A stretch of 64,000 bases of DNA from Candidatus Edwardsbacteria bacterium RifOxyA12_full_54_48 (GTDB lineage Bacteria; Edwardsbacteria; AC1; EtOH8): positions 253,674-317,673 of the forward strand of contig MFFN01000002.1 of NCBI GenBank assembly GCA_001777915.1, read 5' to 3'. This document shows positions 50,795-58,556 of the stretch, piece by piece; positions within the stretch are counted from its first letter, which is position 1; each line of letters starts with the position of its first letter. Made by a program: the position numbers and the translations under genes. A model generated the notes under the pieces. That model ran no database searches. It saw only the letters and a program-made list of their open reading frames with translations, and was not told the DNA's origin.

Positions 50795-50998
50795 TTACTT
50801 CCACACCGCGATGGCCAGATCGGGGCATATCTGGGCGCACAGGCCGCAGCCTATGCAGCAATCCTCTTTGGCCAGCTTGGCCGGGTAATAGCCGGTAACG
50901 CTGAAGGTGTCGGACATCTCTATGCAGCTTTTAGGACAGGCCTTGGTGCATAGTTCACATCCTTTGCAGCGGGTCTCATCGACCCTGATTTCTGGCAT
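50795..50998 (-). CDS. 4Fe-4S ferredoxin-type delta subunit
   Basis: 67 residues. CKGCELCTKACPKSCIEM and CCIGCGLCAQICPDLAIAVW are two CxxCxxCxxxCP clusters. It is first in the VorB-type operon, 59 bp upstream of the alpha gene. It transfers electrons from the TPP site to ferredoxin. Confidence 0.95.
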   Translation of the reverse strand: MPEIRVDETRCKGCELCTKACPKSCIEMSDTFSVTGYYPAKLAKEDCCIGCGLCAQICPDLAIAVWK

Positions 50999-51096
50999 AG
51001 TGGACCTCCTGAAATTATATATTAATGATTTTGATTGACGGCAAATAAAGCCCTTTTATTGTATCAGAATCGGGAATTATTTTCAAGAGAAATAAA

Positions 51097-51122
51097 AAAG
51101 AGGTTGCCTTAACAACCTCTTT
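51097..51122 (-). terminator. rho-independent terminator of amt
   Basis: A 10-bp stem AAAGAGGTTG with its complement and six-base loop; the minus strand runs into a T-tract. Confidence 0.9.
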
Positions 51123-51144
51123 AACAGAATCAGCCTATTCCTTG

Positions 51145-52374
51145 TTAATCGTGAATATACGCTTCCTCTCCATGCAAACTGGCATCAAGGCCGTTCATCT
51201 CTTCGGCCTCGGTGGTTCTTACCGGAGAGATCTTGTTGATGACGATCAATGCCAGATAGGAGAACAGAAAGGCGTATATCGAAGCGCCCGCCACGGCCAC
51301 GGTCTGCTTGACAAAAAACCCGGGATTGCCGTAAAACCATCCATTGGCCCCGTTGGCATTGACCGTAGTGGTGGCGAACAAGCCCAGCAGGAGGACACCG
51401 ATGGTCCCGCCGACCCCGTGAACCCCCCACACATCCAGGGAATCGTCCCAGCCCAGCTTGTTTTTAAGGCTTATGGCGCCGTAGCATACCATCCCGGCAA
51501 TAATGCCTATCATGGCTGCGGTCTGGACTGTGACATAGCCGGCGGCCGGGGTTATGGTGGCCAGCCCGGCGATCGATCCGGTCAGCAGACCCAAGAGCTT
51601 CGGTTTCTTTTCAAAGATCCAGGCCATTATCAGCCAGGTGATGGCGGCGAATGACGCGGCGGTATCGGTGTTCAAAAAAGCCAGGGAAGTGATCTGATCC
51701 ACCCGCAATTCGCTTCCGGCGTTGAAGCCGTACCATCCGAACCACAGCAGGCCGGTTCCCAGGGCCACCAGCGGAATGCTGTGCGGTCCCCGCTCGGCCA
51801 CCCTGCGGCGTCCCACGTAGAACACCGAGGCCAGGGCCGCCATCCCGGCTATGGCATGCACCACTATTCCGCCGGCGAAATCCAGTACTCCCCAGCTTTG
51901 CAGAAGGCCGCCGCCCCAGATCATATGGACCATCGGGAAATAAACGAAAATCAGCCAGACCGTCAGAAACATCAGGTACGGAACGAAACGGATGCGATTG
52001 GTAAAAGCCCCGGTTATCAGCGCCGGGGTGATGATGGCAAACATCATCTGGTAGGCAATGAACACGAACAATGGGATATTGTTTCCGGCCAGAGGGGTCA
52101 TGACGTCGATCCCCTTGAAAAAGACCATGTCGAAATTGCCGATTATCCCCGCGATATCGGTTCCTCCGGCCATGGTGCCGGAAAAACACATGGAATAGCC
52201 GAAGGCGAACCACAGGACCGAGGTCCACCCCATGGACACAAAACTCTGAAGCATGATCGCCAGCACGTTCTTGCGGCCCACCAGACCGCCGTAAAAGAAC
52301 GCCAGTCCGGGGGTCATCAACATGACCAGACTGGTGGCCACCAGCATGAACCCGGTATTGCCAGTATCGAACAT
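51145..52374 (-). CDS. amt: ammonium transporter Amt
   Basis: 409 residues, about 11 transmembrane helices. GVLDFAGGIVVHAIAGMAAL holds the first pore histidine and DVWGVHGVGGTIGVLLLGLF the second. The start MFDTGNTGFMLVATSLVMLM is family-like. It conducts ammonium across the inner membrane. No glnK gene is beside it; a NarL-type two-component pair is upstream on the same strand. Confidence 0.95.
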   Translation of the reverse strand: MFDTGNTGFMLVATSLVMLMTPGLAFFYGGLVGRKNVLAIMLQSFVSMGWTSVLWFAFGYSMCFSGTMAGGTDIAGIIGNFDMVFFKGIDVMTPLAGNNIPLFVFIAYQMMFAIITPALITGAFTNRIRFVPYLMFLTVWLIFVYFPMVHMIWGGGLLQSWGVLDFAGGIVVHAIAGMAALASVFYVGRRRVAERGPHSIPLVALGTGLLWFGWYGFNAGSELRVDQITSLAFLNTDTAASFAAITWLIMAWIFEKKPKLLGLLTGSIAGLATITPAAGYVTVQTAAMIGIIAGMVCYGAISLKNKLGWDDSLDVWGVHGVGGTIGVLLLGLFATTTVNANGANGWFYGNPGFFVKQTVAVAGASIYAFLFSYLALIVINKISPVRTTEAEEMNGLDASLHGEEAYIHD

Positions 52375-52503
52375 ATTTTGCTCCTTATTGTTTTGATGAT
52401 TTGTTGATCACTGGCTACAGTTTAAAATATGCCGGGGCTTTCTGCCATAGGGATATCCCTGAAAAAGGCCTTCGCGTAACCTGATAATGACCGGCATAAA
52501 AAA

Positions 52504-52530
52504 TCCCGGCCCCTGTCAGCAGGGCCGGGA
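52504..52530 (-). terminator. rho-independent terminator of the response-regulator gene
   Basis: TCCCGGCCCTG and its complement (one bulge) with a T-run on the minus strand, just after the regulator stop. Confidence 0.9.
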
Positions 52531-52550
52531 GATCCTGCGGTCATCCGCAA

Positions 52551-53198
52551 TCACAATGTCGTCAAGCCTTCCCTTACGGCATATTTGGTAAGTTCGGCGA
52601 TGCCGCGAAGATTGAGCTTCTGCATCAGTTGCTGGCGGTGGGTCTCCACCGTCTTGACGCTGATTGACAGCTTATCGGCCGTCTGCCTGGTGCTCTTTCC
52701 CTCGGCCAGCAACTGCAGCACCTCTCTTTCCCTGGCCGATAATAGCGAATAAACGCTGGGGTCGGCATCGCGCTCATTGATGAGATAGTCCCGGACCAGG
52801 ACATCAGTGATGTCGGAACTTAAATATATCTTTCCTTTAACGATGGATTTTATCGCCTGAATGAGTTCCTCAAAGGCCGAGTCCTTTAGCAGATAGCCCA
52901 TGGCCCCGGCCTTGAGGGCTTCCATCACATAGCGGCGGTCAGCATGCATGGATAAGATCATTATCTTTGCTGCCGGGCAGATTTCCTTAACCCTCCGGGT
53001 CGCCCCTATCCCGTTCAGCCCCGGCATGGTTATGTCCATGATCACCAGGTCGGGCAGGTGCTCCTGGGCCAGTTTGACCACCGCCAGCCCGTCGCTGGTC
53101 TCCGCCACCACCTTTATCCCGGATTGTTTTTCCAGCAGGGTTTTCAAGCCCTCCCGCACGATCTTGTGGTCGTCGGCAATGATGATCTTCAGCGTCAT
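52551..53198 (-). CDS. NarL/FixJ-family response regulator
   Basis: 215 residues from ATG 53198. The receiver domain has DDH near residue 9 and the phospho-acceptor Asp in PDLVIMDITMPGLNGIGATR near 54. A LuxR-type HTH follows near residues 150-210 (LSAREREVLQLLAEGKSTRQ, LSISVKTVETHRQQLMQKLN). Its ATG overlaps the histidine kinase stop. It probably controls nearby amt or other genes; no site is identified. Confidence 0.94.
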   Translation of the reverse strand: MTLKIIIADDHKIVREGLKTLLEKQSGIKVVAETSDGLAVVKLAQEHLPDLVIMDITMPGLNGIGATRRVKEICPAAKIMILSMHADRRYVMEALKAGAMGYLLKDSAFEELIQAIKSIVKGKIYLSSDITDVLVRDYLINERDADPSVYSLLSAREREVLQLLAEGKSTRQTADKLSISVKTVETHRQQLMQKLNLRGIAELTKYAVREGLTTL

Positions 53199-54415
53199 CC
53201 CGCCTCCTTTCCGTCCGTCCGGCAGATGATGACCGCCTGGGTGCCGCCACCCGGAAGCGGCGCCAAGCTCAGCCGGCCTCCGAAACAACCCAATTGTTCC
53301 CGGATGCTGAACAGACCGAAGCCTCCGGGTTCCACCGCTCCACCGGCGCCTTTTTCAACCAGCCCTATCCCGTCGTCGGAGACTTCGATGGTCAGCCTCC
53401 CGCCGGAGTTTGTCAAGACGATGAACATGTTGTCTGCTCCGGCATGTTTGATGATGTTGACCATCAGCTCCCGCACCGACCGGAATAAGGTGACCCGCAG
53501 ATCTTCGGATAGCTGCAGCTTTGGGCCACGGCATAACAGCTTGACCGCCTTCCCGTATTTTCGGCGGGTCTGCTCGGCCAGCCACTCCAGCCCGGCCTCA
53601 AACCCCAGATCGTACAGCACCGGTGGACTTAGTTCAAAGGTCAGGTTCCTGGTGTAGCTAATGGTCTGCTCCAGCAGCATCCGGATCTCTTCCAGATCCC
53701 TTTCCGCCCCGCTGAAGACCGCATTGCCTTCCAGATTTTTAAGCTTGACCCGGATCATAGCCAAGGCCTGGCCGATATGGTCGTGCAGGTCGGAGGCAAT
53801 GGCCCGCCTTTCCCTCTCTTCGGTCAGCGTCAACTCCGAAGCAAGTTTTTTCAACTTTTGCTGGTATCTTATGATCGTCTGCTCCGACCGCTTTCGCTCG
53901 GCAATTTCAGCTTTAAGTTTGAGGTTGGCATCGTTCAGCAAAGAGGTCCGTTTGGCGACCTTCTCTTCCAGATGATCCAGGGCATCGTGGATAGCCTTCT
54001 GGGCCGATCTCTTCTGGTAAAAAGCATGCAGCATTTTGGCCAGAGAATCAATCAACTGCCGTTCCTCTTTGAGGAATGGGCCCTCAAATGCGGCCTTTTG
54101 CTTGATCAGATAGGAAACCTCTATCCGGCCCCTTTTCCCGCCACCAATGCCGAAGAAGCTGGATTGTTTCCATCTGGTGGCCGCATAATTCGGAGTGGCG
54201 AGGCTTAGATCACCGGCCACTATCCGGGCGGCGGCATCCCGGGGGTATTGCCAGGCCGCCGGCAGTATTTTGATGAATTCCCCGAGGATCTTCTCAACAC
54301 CCTTCCGGTCGTTTTGCAGGATGGCCGAAGCTTTATGCAAAGCGGTCAACTCCTTGACCCGTTCCTGAAACTGCCACAACAGGCGGTCTTTGCTATTTTG
54401 GCTGGTTTTATTCAT
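53195..54415 (-). CDS. HisKA_3-type sensor histidine kinase, cytosolic
   Basis: 406 residues, no membrane segment. A GAF-like N-terminal domain of about 150 residues (LHKASAILQNDRKGVEKILG, AAARIVAGDLSLATPNYAAT) precedes a coiled coil near 150-215. HisKA_3 has the His in ERRAIASDLHDHIGQALAMI near residue 214. The ATPase domain has ELMVNIIKHAGADNMFIVLT, EVSDDGIGL and GGFGLFSIREQLG. It pairs with the regulator downstream. Confidence 0.93.
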   Translation of the reverse strand: MNKTSQNSKDRLLWQFQERVKELTALHKASAILQNDRKGVEKILGEFIKILPAAWQYPRDAAARIVAGDLSLATPNYAATRWKQSSFFGIGGGKRGRIEVSYLIKQKAAFEGPFLKEERQLIDSLAKMLHAFYQKRSAQKAIHDALDHLEEKVAKRTSLLNDANLKLKAEIAERKRSEQTIIRYQQKLKKLASELTLTEERERRAIASDLHDHIGQALAMIRVKLKNLEGNAVFSGAERDLEEIRMLLEQTISYTRNLTFELSPPVLYDLGFEAGLEWLAEQTRRKYGKAVKLLCRGPKLQLSEDLRVTLFRSVRELMVNIIKHAGADNMFIVLTNSGGRLTIEVSDDGIGLVEKGAGGAVEPGGFGLFSIREQLGCFGGRLSLAPLPGGGTQAVIICRTDGKEAG

Positions 54416-54517
54416 ATATGATATCAGTCGCTATAATTGCCGTAAGTTTAACCTTAATATCGCCAAAAGGCAAGTTAAAATTTATTTTCTGCTCATTTGC
54501 GGCATATAACAAAACCC

Positions 54518-54546
54518 TTGACACCCGCCGGATATTTATATATAAT
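54518..54546 (+). promoter_or_regulatory. sigma-70 promoter of tRNA-Gly
   Basis: TTGACA, a 17-bp spacer, then TATAAT; the tRNA starts 12 bp after the -10 box. Confidence 0.95.
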
Positions 54547-54557
54547 TACCATTGATT

Positions 54558-54633
54558 GCGGGCGTAACTCAGTGGCTAGAGTGCTACCTTGCCAAGGTAG
54601 ACGTCGTGGGTTCGAATCCCATCGCCCGCTCCA
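54558..54633 (+). tRNA. tRNA-Gly (anticodon GCC)
   Basis: A full cloverleaf: acceptor GCGGGCG with CGCCCGC, anticodon stem CTACC/GGTAG with loop TTGCCAA (anticodon at 54591-54593), T-loop TTCGAAT and an encoded CCA end. Preceded by a perfect promoter and followed by a terminator. Confidence 0.97.
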
Positions 54634-54642
54634 GTAAATATC

Positions 54643-54670
54643 AGGACAGGCTTTAAAAGCCTGTCCTTTT
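54643..54670 (+). terminator. rho-independent terminator of tRNA-Gly
   Basis: AGGACAGGCTTT with AAAGCCTGTCCT, followed by TTTTTATT. Confidence 0.93.
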
Positions 54671-54773
54671 TATTGCCTATCGACAGTTTTCCCGAATTAT
54701 CTAATGGGGCAATTTTGATGGACTATTTTGTCCCTCTGCCCTTTCTGTCCGGGCAGAAAGGGCGAAAGACCCG

Positions 54774-54904
54774 CCGGGGGCACAGGGCTTAACGATTCAT
54801 GAGACACTTATATAAACAACCATTATTTGGTGAAAAGAGCACACGTTGCGAGGCAGTGATCGTTTTTGTATTGTTTTCCGCAGTTATTCGCACTGTGCCC
54901 CCGG
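54774..54904. repeat. 12-bp perfect inverted repeat flanking about 107 bp
   Basis: CCGGGGGCACAG at 54774-54785 and its exact reverse complement at 54893-54904. The spacer is more AT-rich. Either a miniature inverted-repeat element or the closing stem of a structured RNA. Confidence 0.6.
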
Positions 54905-54932
54905 ACCCCATTGGGACGCTTGGTCCGCTTAA

Positions 54933-54960
54933 CTTAACCTGTAAGTATTTACAGGTTAAG
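54933..54960. repeat. 12-bp perfect palindrome with four-base loop
   Basis: CTTAACCTGTAA and TTACAGGTTAAG separated by GTAT. Possible operator or hairpin; no adjacent gene to connect it with. Confidence 0.7.
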
Positions 54961-55131
54961 CCGGGTCTTAGGGCCTGCACTGAGAAGAGCAACTTGCTTT
55001 ACTTATGAAGTGGGACGGCTACGGTCGGCGTTACTGGCATAATAGTCTTGGTGATAATAAAACAGCGGGTGAAGACATATTATTATTGATCACGTTAGTT
55101 TGCCGCCCCTAAAACTTCAGACCCCACCCTA

Positions 55132-55152
55132 CCCTCCCCGAACCGGGGAGGG
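55132..55152. repeat. palindromic repeat related to the CCCCTCC family
   Basis: CCCTCCCCG with CGGGGAGGG around AAC, with a surrounding ACCCCACCC and AGGGAGAGGTG flank like the dispersed family at 3291 and 41833. Confidence 0.65.
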
Positions 55153-55215
55153 ATAAAGGGAGAGGTGTTATAAGAGAAAGCGGGAAAGTAATTTTAGCAG
55201 TAAAATTAAATCAAA

Positions 55216-55246
55216 AAGGCAGGATGCTTTTCAGCAGTCCTGCCTT
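55216..55246 (-). terminator. rho-independent terminator of tRNA-Leu
   Basis: On the minus strand AAGGCAGGA and TCCTGCCTT form a stem followed by T-run. Confidence 0.88.
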
Positions 55247-55250
55247 ATAC

Positions 55251-55338
55251 TGGTACCGAGGGTCGGAATCGAACCGACACGTTCTTGAGGAACGAGGGAT
55301 TTTAAGTCCCTTGCGTCTACCAGTTCCGCCACCCCGGC
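55251..55338 (-). tRNA. tRNA-Leu (anticodon TAA)
   Basis: A class II tRNA with a long variable arm (TTCCTCAAGAACG). Acceptor GCCGGGG with CCTCGGT (G-U at the first pair), loop CTTAAAA gives anticodon UAA (55302-55304), T-loop TTCGATT, encoded CCA. Confidence 0.95.
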
Positions 55339-55369
55339 ATTTTGTTTCGTACTCGTCTACTTGCTTTTT

Positions 55370-55430
55370 GTCATACCTGCGAAAGCAGGCATCCAGTCGG
55401 AACATGGATTCCCGCCTTCGCGGGAATGAC
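55370..55430. repeat. 61-bp dispersed repeat between tRNA-Leu and tRNA-Cys
   Basis: Starts GTCATACCTGCGAAAGCAGG and ends CGCCTTCGCGGGAATGAC, so the ends form an inverted repeat (GTCAT/ATGAC). A common short element of many bacterial genomes. Confidence 0.75.
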
Positions 55431-55454
55431 CCACTTTATTTATATCCATTTAAC

Positions 55455-55529
55455 TGGAGGCGGCTAGCGGGTTCGAACCGCTGAATAACGGTTTTGCAGA
55501 CCGTCGCCTTACCACTTGGCTAAGCCGCC
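55455..55529 (-). tRNA. tRNA-Cys (anticodon GCA)
   Basis: Acceptor GGCGGCT with AGCCGCC, anticodon stem ACGGT/ACCGT with loop CTGCAAA (anticodon at 55495-55497), T-loop TTCGAAC, encoded CCA. Confidence 0.96.
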
Positions 55530-55594
55530 TCAAATATCAATAAGCCAATTTTACCAGTTTTCGGCCCCGCCTGTCAAGAAAATCCCTTTTCAGC

Positions 55595-56476
55595 CTAGTT
55601 CCCCAGCCGGTACTCCAGCTTGGTCCGGGAGGATCTGCTCAGATCGGACAGGGTCTCGGCGCTTTCGGTCAGCAGGTCCAATATCGACGGCCGGCGTTTC
55701 CTCTCCCTGATCACCTTGGGGGTATCCTTGAGCCCGGCCATGGTGCCGGCCATTATCACCGCATCGTCCTGGGTTCCCAGCCGGTCAACCAGTTTAAGAT
55801 TATAGGCCTGCCGGCCGGAGAAGACCCGGCCGTCGGCAAATAGCTTTACCGAGTCCAGCGGAATGCCGCGCCCTTCCGATACCGCCTCCATGAACTGCAG
55901 GTGCACATCGTCGATCATCGACTGCAACAGGGCCCGCTCCTGGGGCGTCATCTGGCGGAATGGCGAGGCCAGATCCTTGACCGCCCCGGCTTTGATCACC
56001 TCGTAGCCGATGCCGATCTTGCGGAACAGCTCCTCCAACACGGCGTAGCTTAAAATTACCCCGATGGAGCCGGTGAGGGTGCCGGGGTTGGCCACGATAG
56101 AGTCGCAGCCGCAGGCGATATAATACCCGCCGGAGGCCGCCACCTCGCCCATGGAGCAGATCACCGGTTTTTTGGTCCGGGCGTTTCGGAGGGCCTCATA
56201 TATCTCCTGGGAAGCGGCCACCCCGCCGCCCGGCGTCTCCAGCCTGACCACTATGGCCTTGACGGAGCTGTTGTCGCGGTATTTCTTTATCTGCCGGACG
56301 GTGTTATCCGATGAGACTATCGGCCCGACGATCTCCACCAGTCCCACCGATTTTCCGTAGGAGAGTTCCATTGATCCCTCATTGGAGACCGCCATCACGA
56401 TGGCGCCTACGAAGATGACGGCGAACATCAGCACCGCAACCGCGATCAGGGTTATGAACAGCCCTTTTTTCTTCAT
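55595..56476 (-). CDS. sppA: signal peptide peptidase SppA (short form)
   Basis: 293 residues. An N-terminal membrane anchor (FITLIAVAVLMFAVIFVGAI) precedes the ClpP-like fold. The catalytic Ser is in MGEVAASGGYYIACG near residue 115 and the Lys in VIKAGAVKDLASPFR near 170. It degrades cleaved signal peptides at the inner membrane. The short, single-domain form is common outside proteobacteria. It is followed by the tRNA-Cys gene. Confidence 0.93.
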   Translation of the reverse strand: MKKKGLFITLIAVAVLMFAVIFVGAIVMAVSNEGSMELSYGKSVGLVEIVGPIVSSDNTVRQIKKYRDNSSVKAIVVRLETPGGGVAASQEIYEALRNARTKKPVICSMGEVAASGGYYIACGCDSIVANPGTLTGSIGVILSYAVLEELFRKIGIGYEVIKAGAVKDLASPFRQMTPQERALLQSMIDDVHLQFMEAVSEGRGIPLDSVKLFADGRVFSGRQAYNLKLVDRLGTQDDAVIMAGTMAGLKDTPKVIRERKRRPSILDLLTESAETLSDLSRSSRTKLEYRLGN

Positions 56477-56519
56477 CGAACACTCCTGATTAACAATCCG
56501 AATATACCGGAGTTCATAG

Positions 56520-56595
56520 GACGCAGATTTTCGCAGATTACCGCTGTTTTATTTATTGTAATAAGATCCCGGAAATCAGCGTTTATCAGCGTCCA
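56520..56595. repeat. 76-bp inverted-repeat element between ispG and sppA
   Basis: Left arm GGACGCAGATTTTCGCAGATT at 56520-56540 and right arm at 56575-56595 match at 16 of 21 positions in inverted orientation. It fills most of the gap between the two genes. Confidence 0.7.
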
Positions 56596-56602
56596 AAATA
56601 AT

Positions 56603-57682
56603 TCATTTCATTTTTTTGGCTAACGTCACCAACTGGCTCACCATGTCCTTCTCTTTGACCTTGGAGATGATCCTTCCCTTTTGGAACAGCAGGCCCAGAC
56701 CGTCTCCGCCGGCGATCCCTAGGTCGGCCTCCCGGGCCTCGCCCGGCCCGTTGACTGCACAGCCCATCACCGCTATCTTCAGCGGTTTCTTTATCCCGGC
56801 TATTCTCTGCTCCACCTGAGCGGCGATCCCGGCCACGTCTATTTTGCAGCGACCGCAGGTGGGACAGGCGTGGACCACCGGGCCGAAGGTCCCCAGCCCC
56901 AATGACTGAACGATCTCCCGGGCCACCGGGATCTCCTTGACCGGATCGCCGGAAAGGGACACCCGCACTGTATCCCCGATGCCCTCGGCCAAAAGGGTTC
57001 CGATGCCCACCGCCGAACGAATGGCCCCGGCGGCCGGGGTCCCGGCCTCGGTGATACCAAGATGCAGAGGATAGGGAACCATGGGGGATATTTTCCTATA
57101 AGCCTCGATGGTCATGGGCACATCCGAGCCTTTGAGGGAGATCACGATATCGTCGAATCCCAGGTCCTCCAGTATCTGAATATGGCGCAGGGCGCTGTCC
57201 ACCATGCCCCGGGCGGTGGGATGGCCGTCCCGAGCCAGAATATCCTTCTCCAGCGAGCCGGCGTTGACCCCGATGCGGATGGGAACCTTTTTGCCGGCCG
57301 CAGCCTTGACCACCTGTCTGATCTTATCTTTGGAGCCGATATTTCCTGGGTTGATCCGCAGTTTGTCCACCCCGGCATCCAGGGCCATCAGGGCCAAGCG
57401 GTGGTCGAAATGAATATCGGCCACCAATGGCATCTTTGTCCCCTGCCGGGTACGGGCCAGGGCGGTGGCAGACTTTTTGTCCGGCACCGCCAGGCGGACG
57501 ATCTGGCACCCGGCCTTCTCCAGTTTTTTGATCTGGATCAGGGTGGCCCTGATGTCGCAGGGGTCGGTGTTGGTCATGGACTGGATGGACACCGGGGCGC
57601 TGCCGCCGATGACCAGATTCCCCACCTTGACCGGCTGGGATCTCCGGCGGGGATAGGTATTTATAAGGCCTGTAGATTTCAT
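56603..57682 (-). CDS. ispG: 4-hydroxy-3-methylbut-2-enyl-diphosphate synthase (IspG)
   Basis: 359 residues. PVSIQSMTNTDPCDIRATLI near the start and the iron-sulfur ligands in HACPTCGRCKID near residue 265 and CAVNGPGEAREADLGIAGG near 300 are diagnostic. It converts MEcPP to HMBPP in the MEP isoprenoid pathway, taking electrons from ferredoxin or flavodoxin. ispH, the next enzyme, is 3 kb away in another cluster. Confidence 0.96.
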   Translation of the reverse strand: MKSTGLINTYPRRRSQPVKVGNLVIGGSAPVSIQSMTNTDPCDIRATLIQIKKLEKAGCQIVRLAVPDKKSATALARTRQGTKMPLVADIHFDHRLALMALDAGVDKLRINPGNIGSKDKIRQVVKAAAGKKVPIRIGVNAGSLEKDILARDGHPTARGMVDSALRHIQILEDLGFDDIVISLKGSDVPMTIEAYRKISPMVPYPLHLGITEAGTPAAGAIRSAVGIGTLLAEGIGDTVRVSLSGDPVKEIPVAREIVQSLGLGTFGPVVHACPTCGRCKIDVAGIAAQVEQRIAGIKKPLKIAVMGCAVNGPGEAREADLGIAGGDGLGLLFQKGRIISKVKEKDMVSQLVTLAKKMK

Positions 57683-57729
57683 TACGATGGATTATAACTC
57701 TTTTAAAGGAGATAATCAACCATTAAAAT

Positions 57730-57755
57730 GTCCCTGCATTCATACTTGCAGGGAC
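57730..57755 (-). terminator. hairpin terminator after the lipoprotein gene
   Basis: GTCCCTGCA with TGCAGGGAC; the minus strand continues with ATTTTAAT. Moderate support. Confidence 0.6.
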
Positions 57756-57771
57756 TGAGAATAACTGGGTT

Positions 57772-58329
57772 TTATCTACTGCTGACAACAATTTCATTAT
57801 ATTTCTTAATCAGATCATTTAATAAGGTGATTTCTTTCTTTGACATTCTTCTGCCGCCATTAAATTTATTTATCGCAAATATGCTGCTTCCTATTGCCAG
57901 ACCGGCAACTGTAGTTATGGCAATTACCTCCCCGGCTGCAAGAATCGATAAACCCGCCATGCTTTCAGGTCCAGAGGAGGAAGAGAAAGCCCAAACCATA
58001 AAGGCAGATCCTATGACAGCACCAGTGATAAAACCGTATTTAGCCCCTTTCTTTATCGGTCTAGCTTCTGATCCCGCAGCATTATATAAGCTATCTGCTT
58101 TAAGATAGATTTCTCTCAGGTCATTATAAACGGAATAATTATAGGAACTTTTGTGGCGCACCTCAAGGGCCTTAAATTGGTATTCCGACAAATGAACATT
58201 TTCAAAAGCAATTGAATCAATCATTGTAGGTTCATTTGAAAAGTTACCCATTCCCCGTTCCGGCATGACGGTAGCGCATCCGTACATAAGCAGCATTGGG
58301 AATAGAATTACAATTAGCCTTTTATTCAT
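57772..58329 (-). CDS. hypothetical lipoprotein
   Basis: 185 residues, AT-rich. MNKRLIVILFPMLLMYGC is a lipoprotein signal with the lipobox LMYGC at Cys18. A soluble region of about 80 residues is followed by two hydrophobic glycine-rich helices near 95-145 (GFITGAVIGSAFMVWAF, GEVIAITTVAGLAIGSSIFA) and a basic end. Not recognised; similar short AT-rich lipoproteins with glycine-zipper-like helices occur in Bacteroidetes-like genomes. Confidence 0.75.
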   Translation of the reverse strand: MNKRLIVILFPMLLMYGCATVMPERGMGNFSNEPTMIDSIAFENVHLSEYQFKALEVRHKSSYNYSVYNDLREIYLKADSLYNAAGSEARPIKKGAKYGFITGAVIGSAFMVWAFSSSSGPESMAGLSILAAGEVIAITTVAGLAIGSSIFAINKFNGGRRMSKKEITLLNDLIKKYNEIVVSSR

Positions 58330-58401
58330 ATTGATGCCCTTATTTACTTTTTAATGCATTATCGCAAATAGTTAGGGAAAATGCAAGAGGGGAATAAAAT
58401 T

Positions 58402-58422
58402 CCCCCTCCGCATCGGAGGGGG
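58402..58422. repeat. CCCCCTCCG palindrome
   Basis: CCCCCTCCG and CGGAGGGGG around CAT, with a TTGGGGACGGTC flank, another member of the short dispersed palindrome class. Confidence 0.65.
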
Positions 58423-58454
58423 TTGGGGACGGTCAAACCTGCCGGGCATACAGG

Positions 58455-58480
58455 TAGGGACACGATGCATCGTGTCCCTA
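58455..58480. repeat. 26-bp perfect palindrome
   Basis: TAGGGACACGATG followed by its exact reverse complement, with no loop. It lies in the 227-bp non-coding gap downstream of rpsA. Confidence 0.9.
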
Positions 58481-58513
58481 CGGTATGCGGGCAATGACAC
58501 AGGGCAAAAATAA

Positions 58514-58542
58514 AACCCCCTTCCCTCATGGGGAAGGGGGTT
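58514..58542 (-). terminator. rho-independent terminator of rpsA
   Basis: AACCCCCTTCCC with GGGAAGGGGGTT around a five-base loop; the minus strand continues with TTTATTTTT. Confidence 0.9.
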
Positions 58543-58556
58543 GGGATTAGGTCTGT

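Larger units (their letters stand above)
54671..55215. other. 545-bp stretch without genes, with several hairpins
   Basis: No convincing protein gene. It holds a 10-bp perfect hairpin at 54738-54763 (GCCCTTTCTG arms), a 12-bp perfect inverted repeat CCGGGGGCACAG at 54774-54785 against 54893-54904, a 12-bp palindrome at 54933-54960, and a palindromic repeat at 55132-55152. A partial RACTEL-type repeat lies near 54967-54984. The two short ORFs in this region read through these hairpins and are not supported. Confidence 0.6.

Noticed and set aside
54789-55008. Short ORFs on both strands between tRNA-Gly and tRNA-Leu
   Set aside because: They read through perfect inverted repeats, have no ribosome site and no domain-like composition.
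55211-55484. ORFs across the tRNA-Leu and tRNA-Cys genes
   Set aside because: They are translations of tRNA genes and a dispersed repeat (LRKQASSRNMDSRLRGND).
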